Below, in pieces: positions 1 through 7,500 of a DNA stretch of 17,455 nt. The notes under the pieces are model-generated. The model was not told where the DNA came from. It saw only the letters and a program-made list of their open reading frames with translations, and searched no databases. The position numbers and the translations under genes were made by a program. The stretch spans positions 1-17,455 of the forward strand of contig JBPCRW010000262.1 of the NCBI GenBank assembly GCA_050996405.1, given 5' to 3'. Position 1 is the stretch's first letter. Each line of letters starts with the position of its first letter. Source of the stretch: JBPCRW01 sp050996405 (GTDB lineage: Bacteria > Acidobacteriota > Blastocatellia > Pyrinomonadales > Pyrinomonadaceae).

Positions 1-1044
1 AAGCGTAAATTCAAAGACGAGCAAATTACACTCGCGCACGGCAGCGGCGGGAAAGCGATGCACGAACTTATCGAGAGCGTATTTCTCGAATATCTGAGAA
101 ATCCGCTACTAGAACTGCTCGAAGACCAAGCCGTTTTTGAAATCCCGACGGGAGCGAAACGACTCGCTTTTACAACCGATTCCTACGTCGTTGACCCGAT
201 ATTTTTCCCCGGCGGCGACATCGGCGCATTATCAATTCACGGAACGGTGAATGATTTGGCGATGAGCGGGGCGCGTCCGCTTTATTTGTCCGCCGGATTT
301 ATCATCGAAGAAGGTTTTCCGGTTGAAGATCTGCGGCGCGTTTGCGTTTCGATGCAGAAAGCCGCCGTCGAAGCGAATGTGCAAATCGTGGCGGGCGACA
401 CGAAGGTCGTGCAAAAAGGCGGCGCGGACAAAATTTTTATTAACACTTCGGGCATTGGCATAATTGAAACCGAAGCGCAAATTTCGGCTTCACGCGCCGC
501 CGCCGGCGACAAGGTTATCGTCAGCGGCACAATCGGCGACCACGGCACGACGATTATGATTGCGCGCGGCGAATTGGAGCTTGAAACCGACATCGAAAGC
601 GATTCCGCGTCGCTTAATTCGCTGGTTGCGGAAATGCTTGACGAAGCGGCGAAATTAAACGCGCTGGACCAGATTCACGCTTTGCGCGACCCGACGCGCG
701 GCGGCGTGGCGACGACCTTGAACGAAATTGCGATTTCATCCGACGTTTGTATCGAGATAAAAGAAGGACTAATTCCCGCCCGCGAGGAAGTCAAAGGCGC
801 GTGCGAGATTTTAGGACTTGACCCGCTCTACGTTGCCAATGAAGGAAAACTAATTGCGATTGTTTCAGCCGAAATTGCAGACAAAATCATCAAACGAATG
901 AAGGAAAATCCGAACGGTCAAAACGCCTGCGTTATCGGCGAAGTCAAAGCCGAGCCAAAAGGAATTGTTTCGATGACGACCGGCTTTGGCGGCACGCGAA
1001 TCGTCGATATGCTCGCGGGCGAGCAATTGCCGCGAATTTGTTAA
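1..1044 (+). CDS. hypE: HypE, hydrogenase expression/formation (carbamoyl dehydratase), 5'-truncated by window edge
   Basis: HypE dehydrates the carbamoyl group that HypF places on its C-terminal cysteine. This yields a protein-bound thiocyanate, the source of the cyanide ligands of the NiFe hydrogenase active site; it acts in the cytoplasm with HypF and HypC/HypD. The reading frame is open from base 1, and the segment before the first internal ATG at 58 already encodes the family's N-terminal signature ITLAHGSGGKAM, so the true start lies just outside the window. The AIRS/PurM-type ATP-binding half carries TTDSYVVDPIFFPGGDIG and VNDLAMSGARPLYLSAGF, followed by VAGDTKVV and the second half with RDPTRGGVATTLNE. 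The protein ends in PRIC, with the modifiable cysteine as the last residue, exactly as the family requires. It appears intact. Other hyp genes are expected upstream but are not visible. Confidence 0.97.
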   Translation, partial: KRKFKDEQITLAHGSGGKAMHELIESVFLEYLRNPLLELLEDQAVFEIPTGAKRLAFTTDSYVVDPIFFPGGDIGALSIHGTVNDLAMSGARPLYLSAGFIIEEGFPVEDLRRVCVSMQKAAVEANVQIVAGDTKVVQKGGADKIFINTSGIGIIETEAQISASRAAAGDKVIVSGTIGDHGTTIMIARGELELETDIESDSASLNSLVAEMLDEAAKLNALDQIHALRDPTRGGVATTLNEIAISSDVCIEIKEGLIPAREEVKGACEILGLDPLYVANEGKLIAIVSAEIADKIIKRMKENPNGQNACVIGEVKAEPKGIVSMTTGFGGTRIVDMLAGEQLPRIC

Positions 1045-1233
1045 GATTAGAAAACGTTTTAATATCCTTTTTGTCTGCCGGATTGTTCAAAATTTTCTTT
1101 GTTGTTGATAAATCTAAATAATTGATTTTGAAAAAAAATAAAAAAAGTTTATGAATGTCTTTGGTTGATTTTGCAAAAACTTTGAAGTCGGCAAAAATCG
1201 TCGTCGTCGAAAACGTCAAGGCTACTTTTATTG
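1045..1233. other. Intergenic region after hypE, AT-rich, no gene recognised
   Basis: About 190 bases separate the hypE stop from the first ROK remnant codon. The stretch around 1090-1155 is strongly AT-rich and could carry a promoter for the downstream locus, but I see no convincing -35/-10 pair. A short frame from 1155 reads through here without resembling any family I know. No clear terminator hairpin follows hypE. Confidence 0.4.
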
Positions 1234-1495
1234 ATGAAAAGAATTTACCTGCATCGGGCAAAAAATCAAATTGCCCGCCCGAACACGATTCGAGACATAA
1301 ACAAGCAAATAATTTTGAACTATGTCCGAGACCGCGCGCCTATTTCACGGGCGGAAATAGGCGCGCGAGACGGCTCTGCGGCGGTCAACCGTTTCGGCAA
1401 TTATTGACGATTTGCAGTTCGATAATTTGATTGAGGAAATCGGCACGGGCGTTTCGACCGGCGGCAGAAAACCGACCTTGCTTAAATTGAAAACC
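1234..1495 (+). pseudogene. ROK-family repressor remnant: N-terminal winged-helix only, frameshifted
   Basis: ROK repressors (NagC/XylR type) have an N-terminal winged helix-turn-helix and a C-terminal sugar-kinase-like sensor domain. From the ATG at 1234 the frame reads through NTIRDINKQIILNYVRDR and APISRAEI. It then breaks and resumes one frame later as ARETALRRSTVSAIIDDL, followed by LIEEIGTGVSTGGRKPTLLK. That order is the canonical ROK wing-helix N-terminus ending in the GGRKP motif. Reading ...ata gcg cgc gag... restores the frame, so a single extra G at about 1360 explains the break. The whole sensor/kinase domain (normally about 300 residues) is missing: sequence passes directly into a receptor remnant around 1490-1515. 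The target was probably the adjacent starch genes; that is inferred from position only. Confidence 0.8.
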
Positions 1496-1853
1496 GGAGT
1501 TCCGGCGGCAATCGGCAATGTCTTATCCGGTCAGCAAGCAGTTGATTTGCCGCTCAACGCGGGCGCAACGTATTAGAATTAGCCCGTTTGTCGCCGGGTG
1601 TAACGCAGGGCATCGTCGGCGGATTTGCAACCGGAGCGAGCGGCAACGCCGAAACATATCGCGGGCGCAACACGGGCGGCGCGACGATTTACGTTAACGG
1701 TCAGCGCACGCAGGCAAACAACTTTTTGCCGGACGGCGTGGACAACAACGAATCGCTCGTCAACACGATTAACATTTTTCCGTCGGCATAAGCCGTGCAG
1801 AATTTCGCGTTCAAACCAGCGTCGCGCCGTCGGAATTCGGACGCGGCGGCTAA
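1496..1853 (+). pseudogene. TonB-dependent receptor (Oar-like) remnant: plug-domain fragment with several lesions
   Basis: Intact receptors of this type are outer-membrane, TonB-energised import proteins of roughly 1000 residues with a carboxypeptidase-regulatory-like N-terminal domain, a plug and a beta-barrel. Only plug-region sequence survives. Reading across frames gives IGNVLSGQQAVDLPLN, then RNVLELARLSPGVTQGI, then YRGRNTGGATIYVNGQRTQ, NNFLPDGVDNNESLVNTIN, and finally AVQ-F-RVQTSVAPSEFGRG. This is the expected order of receptor plug motifs. Lesions seen are a frame change near 1560 (between LPLN and RNVLEL), a TAA at 1789 where the family has Glu before AVQEF, a missing G near 1800 that would restore QEFRVQTS, and another stop at 1851. 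The whole barrel is absent or unrecognisable. The receptor probably imported maltodextrins, judging only from its neighbours. Confidence 0.82.
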
Positions 1854-2158
1854 GGGCTTTTTTATTTCCTTGACCGGGGCGGGATTGATAACCAGCTTGC
1901 TCAAAATCTGCCTTTTGCCGGTAGCTTATCCTACAATTTCAACAGCGGCTGCCGGATTGCTTTTTCCGGTCAGGGACTGCTGGAAAATAATGATAACCGG
2001 CTGGCGACACTGCCTCTTTTTTAGGAATTGACGGTTCTTTTCCTAAATCTTCAGATATTAATTGTGAAATATCTCAAGGCGAAAATCTTAGTTTAGAGTT
2101 ACCGCCAAAATCAGCGCAACTGCTGGGAATTATTAGAAAGAAAATCTATGTTAAGTAA
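1854..2158 (+). pseudogene. Unresolved coding remnant between the receptor fossil and malQ
   Basis: No intact gene is present. In the same frame as the last receptor fragment, codons after the stop at 1851 run open to a TAG near 2020 and include NQLAQNLPFAGSLSYNFNSG, which could be receptor barrel sequence or something else. A second frame is open from 2018 to a TAA at 2156-2158. It has protein-like composition, uses AT-rich codons (TTA, AAA, AGT), and ends in LELPPKSAQLLGIIRKK. That ending resembles the final beta-strand of the C-terminal domain of many glycoside hydrolases (for example GH13), so this may be the tail of a lost amylase-type gene. The resemblance is weak and I would not name a family. 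Confidence 0.35.
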
Positions 2159-2196
2159 AGAAACATCTTAAATTATCGGATTTTCATCGGGCTAGG

Positions 2197-2231
2197 TTGT
2201 CAAGTTCGACTCAATTTGTTATTCAGTCGAA
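2197..2231 (+). promoter_or_regulatory. Candidate malQ promoter with overlapping operator-like inverted repeat
   Basis: TTGTCA at 2197-2202 is followed, 17 bases later, by TATTCA at 2220-2225, a plausible though weak sigma-70-type pair. A perfect 7-base inverted repeat, TTCGACT (2205-2211) and AGTCGAA (2225-2231) with a 13-base spacer, lies between and over these elements. A position covering the spacer and -10 suits a repressor site, perhaps for the ROK repressor whose remnant lies just upstream. This is inference from sequence only. No Shine-Dalgarno sequence precedes the malQ ATG at 2277. Confidence 0.35.
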
Positions 2232-2276
2232 TTTACGAATTTAAACATTTACAAAAATTACATATTTTAAAAATTT

Positions 2277-3803
2277 ATGAATTTTCCGAGAGCGAGCGGC
2301 GTTTTGCTGCATCCGACATCACTTCCTTCAGATTACGGCATCGGCGATTTTGGCGCGAACGCTTACAAATTCGTTGATTTTTTGGTCAGGGCAAAACAAA
2401 CTTACTGGCAGATTTTGCCGCTCGGTCCGACCGGCTACGGCGATTCGCCTTATCAATGTTTTTCGGCATTTGCCGGAAATACGAATATGATTGCGCCGGA
2501 ATTGCTGATCGAAGACGGATTTTTAACGTTCGACGAAATAAATCAAAAGCCGGATTTTCCCGTCGGGCGCGTTGATTTCGGGAAACTTTACGATTGGAAA
2601 AATTGGATTTTAGGTTTGGCTGACGAAAAGTTTCGTAAAACAACGAGCGTTGATTTGCGCGGGAAGTTTGAAACATTTTGTCAGAACGAATCATATTGGC
2701 TCGAAGATTACGCGCTGTTTCGAGCCGTCAAAAAATCGCAGCATCAAAAACTTTGGCTCAAATGGGATGAAAAATTAAAATTGCGCGACGAAAACGCCTT
2801 AAATCAAGCGCGCGAAAATTTGCGCGATGAGATTCAGGCGCAGAAATTTCAGCAATGGCTTTTCTTTCGTCAATGGAACATTTTGAAAAATTACGCGGGC
2901 GAAAAGGGAATAAAAATCGTTGGCGACGTGCCGATTTTTATCTCGCTCGACTCAAGCGACGTTTGGTGCAATCCGCAGGAATTTAAACTGAACGCGGACG
3001 GCTCGCCCAAAGTTGTCGCAGGCGTTCCGCCCGATTATTTTTCGGCGACCGGACAGCTTTGGGGCAATCCGATTTACGATTGGGACGTGATGCGGAAAGA
3101 CGGTTTTCGGTGGTGGAGCGCGCGTGTGAAAGCGACTTTGAAACTGGTTGACATCGTGCGCGTTGACCATTTTCGCGGGTTCGCCGCCGCGTGGGAAGTT
3201 CCCGGCGGCGACGCGACGGCAATCAATGGAGAATGGGTCAACGTGCCGGGCGGAGAATTATTTAGCGCGCTCGAAAATGCCATCGGCGATTTGCCTTTCT
3301 GGGCGGAAGATTTGGGCGTGATTACGCCGGATATCGAAGAATTGCGCGACTCGTTCGGCTTTCCTGGAATGCGAATTTTGCAGTTCGCGTTCGGCGGCGA
3401 CCCGAAGAATCACGATTTGCCGCACAATTATATTCAAAATTGCCTTGCCTACACCGGAACGCACGACAACGACACGACTGTTGGCTGGTTCAATTCCGGC
3501 GCGGGCGCAGGCTCGACGCGCGACGACGCTCAGATAAGGCGCGAACACGATTTTTGTTTGAAATATTTAAATTCAAACGGCTCGGAAATCAACTGGGATT
3601 TCATTCGCGCGGTCTGGGAATCGGTGGCAAATTCGGCGATTGCGCCGATGCAGGATTTGCTCGGCTTGGGAAATGAAGCGCGAATGAATCTGCCCGCTTC
3701 GACCAACGGCAACTGGGATTGGCAATGCAAAGATGGTGATTTTTCGGACGAAATTGCGGAGAGATTAAAGAATTTAACTGAGATTTACGGTCGGGCAAAT
3801 TGA
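2277..3803 (+). CDS. malQ: 4-alpha-glucanotransferase (amylomaltase), GH77
   Basis: MalQ transfers 4-alpha-glucan segments between maltodextrins and releases glucose, so that mixed oligosaccharides can be used; it is cytoplasmic. The 508-residue length is normal for the bacterial amylomaltase family. The N-terminus ASGVLLHPTSLPSDYGIGDFG and QILPLGPTGYGDSPYQ are family signatures. The catalytic nucleophile is Asp297 in VRVDHFRGF, the acid/base is Glu344 in FWAEDLGVI, and the transition-state stabiliser is Asp397 in TGTHDNDTT. The family loop GVPPDYFSATGQLWGNP is complete. The gene is intact in the middle of a decayed locus, which suggests continuing selection. The start ATG has no Shine-Dalgarno sequence. 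The stop is followed one base later by the ATG of the GH13 remnant, so the two were probably an operon. Confidence 0.97.
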   Translation: MNFPRASGVLLHPTSLPSDYGIGDFGANAYKFVDFLVRAKQTYWQILPLGPTGYGDSPYQCFSAFAGNTNMIAPELLIEDGFLTFDEINQKPDFPVGRVDFGKLYDWKNWILGLADEKFRKTTSVDLRGKFETFCQNESYWLEDYALFRAVKKSQHQKLWLKWDEKLKLRDENALNQARENLRDEIQAQKFQQWLFFRQWNILKNYAGEKGIKIVGDVPIFISLDSSDVWCNPQEFKLNADGSPKVVAGVPPDYFSATGQLWGNPIYDWDVMRKDGFRWWSARVKATLKLVDIVRVDHFRGFAAAWEVPGGDATAINGEWVNVPGGELFSALENAIGDLPFWAEDLGVITPDIEELRDSFGFPGMRILQFAFGGDPKNHDLPHNYIQNCLAYTGTHDNDTTVGWFNSGAGAGSTRDDAQIRREHDFCLKYLNSNGSEINWDFIRAVWESVANSAIAPMQDLLGLGNEARMNLPASTNGNWDWQCKDGDFSDEIAERLKNLTEIYGRAN

Positions 3804-3804
3804 T

Positions 3805-4408
3805 ATGGAAAACAAATTTTTAACGCAAAGGCGCAGAGATGCAAAGGCGCGAAGTTTTGGAAAGAATCTGTGTTCATCTGTGTTCATTTGTGGTTTCATT
3901 TTTCTCCGCCTCCCCGCGTCTCTGCGTCTCTGCGTTTCAATTTTACTTTTAATAGTCGCCGCTTTTGTGCAAAACGCGCCGACGGTTGAGAAAATCGCGT
4001 CGTCGAATTGGTGAGCGAATTATTCGGTCAATCTGGTGCGCGTTCTCGCGCGCGGAACGAATTTGACGGGCGCGAATGTCGTCGCGCCGCCGAACAGCGG
4101 TTTGAAAACTTATAATTTTCGCGCTTCGTCGCGGCAATTCGACGCGGCTGAAAAATTCCGACGAAAACAGAATTCTGACTTTCACGAGAAAAAGCGGCGG
4201 CGAAGAAATTCTCGCGGCGATAAATTTACCGAATCAACCATTTTTCGGCGCAGCGGAAGTTTTGGGAAATTACGAGGAAATCACGCCGAACATCAAACAG
4301 CCCTTGCCGCCGGACGATGATAAACTCAAGGCAGATTCGGCAATTTACAACGGCTTGCCGACAATTTCCCTTGACGCATACGGCTTCAGAATTTTCAGAA
4401 GAAAATAA
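3805..4408 (+). pseudogene. GH13 cyclomaltodextrinase/alpha-amylase remnant: N- and C-terminal ends kept, catalytic barrel deleted
   Basis: From ATG 3805 the frame encodes a hydrophobic secretion signal ending in LLLIVAAFVQNAPTVEKI. It then enters a domain resembling the cyclomaltodextrinase N-terminal domain, with NW-stop-ANYSVNLVRVLARGTNLTGANVV. The TGA at 4012-4014 sits where I expect the second Trp of the NWW motif, so TGG to TGA explains it. The frame continues to about 4130. In another frame, sequence from roughly 4115 reads ALRRGNSTRLKNSDENRILTF, then GGEEILAAINLPNQPF, and ends at a natural stop (TAA 4406-4408) after SLDAYGFRIFRRK, a typical GH13 C-terminal domain. The complete (beta/alpha)8 barrel, over 1 kb in normal members with all catalytic residues, is missing. 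The original enzyme probably cut starch or cyclodextrins outside the cytoplasm. Confidence 0.85.
3821..3937. repeat. Inverted repeat of ACGCAGAG-type words with GATGAACACA-type words in the loop
   Basis: The left arm at 3821-3851 (TTAACGCAAAGGCGCAGAGA onward) and the right arm at 3906-3937 (CGCGTCTCTGCGTCTCTGCG) are imperfect reverse complements built on an 8-base ACGCAGAG unit. The loop at 3866-3897 holds CTGTGTTCATCTGTGTTCAT, the same 10-base word family found in the next repeat. I recall similar word-like hairpins scattered through many environmental genomes, so a dispersed repeat family is likely. It lies inside the secretion-signal codons of the GH13 remnant. Confidence 0.7.
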
Positions 4409-4413
4409 TTTGT

Positions 4414-4540
4414 CCGCAGATGAACACAGATGTAAAAATATGAAGAGAGATTTTTATTCGATTAAAAAGACTAGATTTGCAAATAAAATATCTGGATTAA
4501 ATCAAAATTTATCTGTGTCCATCTGTGTTCATCTGTGGTT
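4414..4540. repeat. Inverted repeat of 10-base ATCTGTGTTC units flanking the GH15 start codon
   Basis: CCGCAGATGAACACAGATG at 4414-4432 is nearly the reverse complement of sequence at 4519-4538. The right side is three consecutive 10-base units at 4511-4540 (ATCTGTGTCC, ATCTGTGTTC, ATCTGTGGTT). The chosen start codon of the GH15 gene (4440) lies in the loop and the three units encode the hydrophobic core of its signal peptide. The words match those in the loop of the repeat at 3866-3897. Confidence 0.75.
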
Positions 4541-7500
4541 AATTATTTTCTGTTTTCCGACACTCGCGCAAACGCTCGCGTCCGGCGCGCCAGGGAAAGA
4601 CGCGCAATGGGCGACGGCGGGCAAGCAGGCAATCGGAACGAGCGCGAGTTTGGAATCGAAAATCTGGTTCACGCTCGCCGAAGGCGTGATGACGGAAGTT
4701 TATTATCCCGATGTGACGACGGCGAACGTTCATCTTTTGCAGTTTATTGTGGTCAATCCGAAAACGCGCAGAGTCGAAACCGAACGCGACGACGCGAATC
4801 ACGAAATCAAAGTTTTGCGTCCCGATTCATTGACTTTTCAGCAAACAAATTCGGCAAAATCGGGCGAATGGAAAATCACGAAAACTTACACAACCGATAT
4901 CGAACGCGATTCGGTTTTGATTAACGTTCAACTTCAGACGAAAAATAAAAATCTGAATCTTTACGTTTATTACGACCCTTCGCTCGGCAATAGAGGAATG
5001 GGCGATTATGCGAGTTTTAAGTTTGCGACAGATGACCCAAAAGGTTTCTTTACAACCGAAAAAGCCAAACCAAGCGTTTCTTCTGTAATTGCTTTTTCAA
5101 GCGAGATTAGTGAACAGACTAATGGTTTTTATCAAATCAGTGACGGATTAGAACAGCTTAAACAAAACGGCAAAATTGTAAATCGTTATGATAAAGCCTC
5201 AAATGGAAATGTGGTTCAAATGGCTAAAATTAGTAGTCCGCTGAGATTTACAACCGTTCTTTCCTTTGCTGAAAATTCGCCGAAAGCGTGGGCAAATTCT
5301 CGAATGTCGTTGAACAAGAGTTTTGCAAAATGTCTCGCAGAATATGAAAAAGGCTGGGCGGATTACGTTAAAACTCTGCCGCGAGTCGCGCCGAAATATC
5401 AGGCGCAGTTTAATATGGCGGCGATGGTTTTAAAGGCGCAGGAAGATAAAACCGTGCGCGGCGCGAATGTTGCGAGTTTGACGATTCCCTGGGGCGGCGG
5501 CAAAAACGCTAACGAAGATGTCGGCGGCGGTTATCATCTGGTTTGGTCGCGCGATTTATACGAAGTCGTGACGGCTTATATGGCTTTGGGCGATACGGCG
5601 GCGGCAAATCGCGCTCTGGATTTTCTCTTTAACGTTCAGCAAAAACCGGACGGCAGTTTTCCGCAAAACTCTTGGCTCGACGGTAAAAAAGGCTGGGGTT
5701 CGCTGCAACTCGATGAAGTCGCGTATCCGCTGATTTTGGCTTATCAACTGAAAAGATTTGACAAACAAATTTATGAAAATCACGTTAAAAAAGCCGCTGA
5801 TTTTTTAGTCAAAACCGGACCGAAAACGCCGCAGGAGCGTTGGGAAGAAAAATCGGGTTATTCGCCTTCGACGATTGCGGCGGAGATTGCGGGTTTGGTT
5901 TGCGCGGCGGAAATCGCTAAACGAAACGACGATGAAACGTCGGCGAATCTTTACTTGAAAACTGCCGACGATTGGCAGGCGAACATCGAAAAATGGACAG
6001 CCACCAAAACCGGAAAATACGGTGACGGCAATTATTACATTCGTTTGACCGAAAACGGCAAACCGGACGCGGGCGAGAAAATCGTTTTGAATAACGGCGC
6101 GGGAACTTTTGACGAAAGGGAAATTGTTGATGCCGGATTTTTGGAATTAGTGCGTTTGGGAATCAAATCGCCCGACGACCCTTTGATTCAAAAATCTCTG
6201 AAAGTCGTTGACCAAATTTTAAAGGTCAACACGCCGAACGGCGAAGCGTTTTACCGCTACAATCACGACGGCTACGGCGAAATGGACGACGGGCGGCGTT
6301 GGAATTTCGATGGAAAATATATCGGAAAGGGAAGACTTTGGGCGTTGCTGGCGGGCGAGCGCGGAGAATATGAATTAGCTGTTGCCTCATTAAACGAAAC
6401 AAAGATTGAAATAGATTCAAAAGGAAATACAAATGCAACTCAAAAAGATTTTGATAAATTAGCTGCAAATACTTTCTATTTAAAAAAAGCTGAACAAAGA
6501 CTTAATTCGATGCTAGGTTTCGCCAACGAAGGCTTGATGATTCCCGAACAAATTTGGGATAAATCCGAAGTGCCGAAAACGATAGACAAAGAATTTATTC
6601 CCGAACTGAAATTCGGCGAAGGCACAGGCTCGGCAACGCCGCTCGCGTGGTCAATGGCGCAATTCATACGCCTCGCCGTTAATTTGCAGGCGGGCAGAAA
6701 TCTTGAAACGCCGGATGTTGTTTATAATCGATATATTAGAAAAGATAGTCATCGATTAGCGGCTAATAGTCAGCAAGAATCAACACAATCAATAACTGCT
6801 GATACGAATTGGGATGAGCTAAAAAATCTCCCCAAACAATCAATTGATAATTTTAAAGTAATTTCATTCAATCCAAAAATAGCTAAAACATCGGTAACTT
6901 TTATTTATTCAGGTGAAGGGAAAGATATTGAAATTGTTGGAGATTTTACAGGCTGGCAACCAAAAGGATTAAAGTTTGTAAATGGCAAAATTACACTGCC
7001 ATTTGCGCCGACCGCACGAGCCGAATATAAATTCATCGTTGACGGCAAATGGATAACCGACCCGTTGAATCCGAATAAAATTGATAACGGTGTCGGCGGC
7101 GAAAATTCGTTTTTTACGATGTCCGATTACAAGCCGACGGTTTGGGATAAGGAAACAAATGGGTCTGCGAAAATTGACACGCTCGAAATTGATTCAAAAA
7201 TCTACGGCAAACGCGCGATAAAAGTTTATCAGCCGCTCATTAATTCAAACGAGAAACTGCCGACGCTTTATCTGCAAGACGGAACTGACTACATTAACCG
7301 CGCCAGAGCGATTCAGATTCAGCAGAACCTTGTCAAAGCCGGAAAAATCAAGCCTTTCATAATGGTTTTCGTTGATTACAAAGACCGTCTGAAGGAGTAT
7401 TGGGCATCGGACGATTACGCGAAATTTCTGGCGACGGAAGTTGTTCCGGCAATTGACGCGAAATATAACACGATAAAATCGCGCGACGGGCGGGCAATTT

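Noticed and set aside
1155..1430. A 91-residue hypothetical protein
   Set aside because: It crosses the ROK remnant in the wrong frame; the ROK motifs are in frames 1 and 2 around it, so this open frame is incidental.
4317..4439. Upstream ATG at 4317 giving a 1170-residue GH15 protein
   Set aside because: Bases 4317-4408 encode the conserved C-terminal end of the GH13 remnant in another frame, and the added 41 residues have no signal-peptide or domain character. ATG 4440 gives a coherent leader.
3821..4540. CRISPR array suggested by regularly repeated words
   Set aside because: Units are 8-10 bases, directly adjacent and inverted rather than 25-35 base direct repeats with unique spacers, and there are no cas genes.
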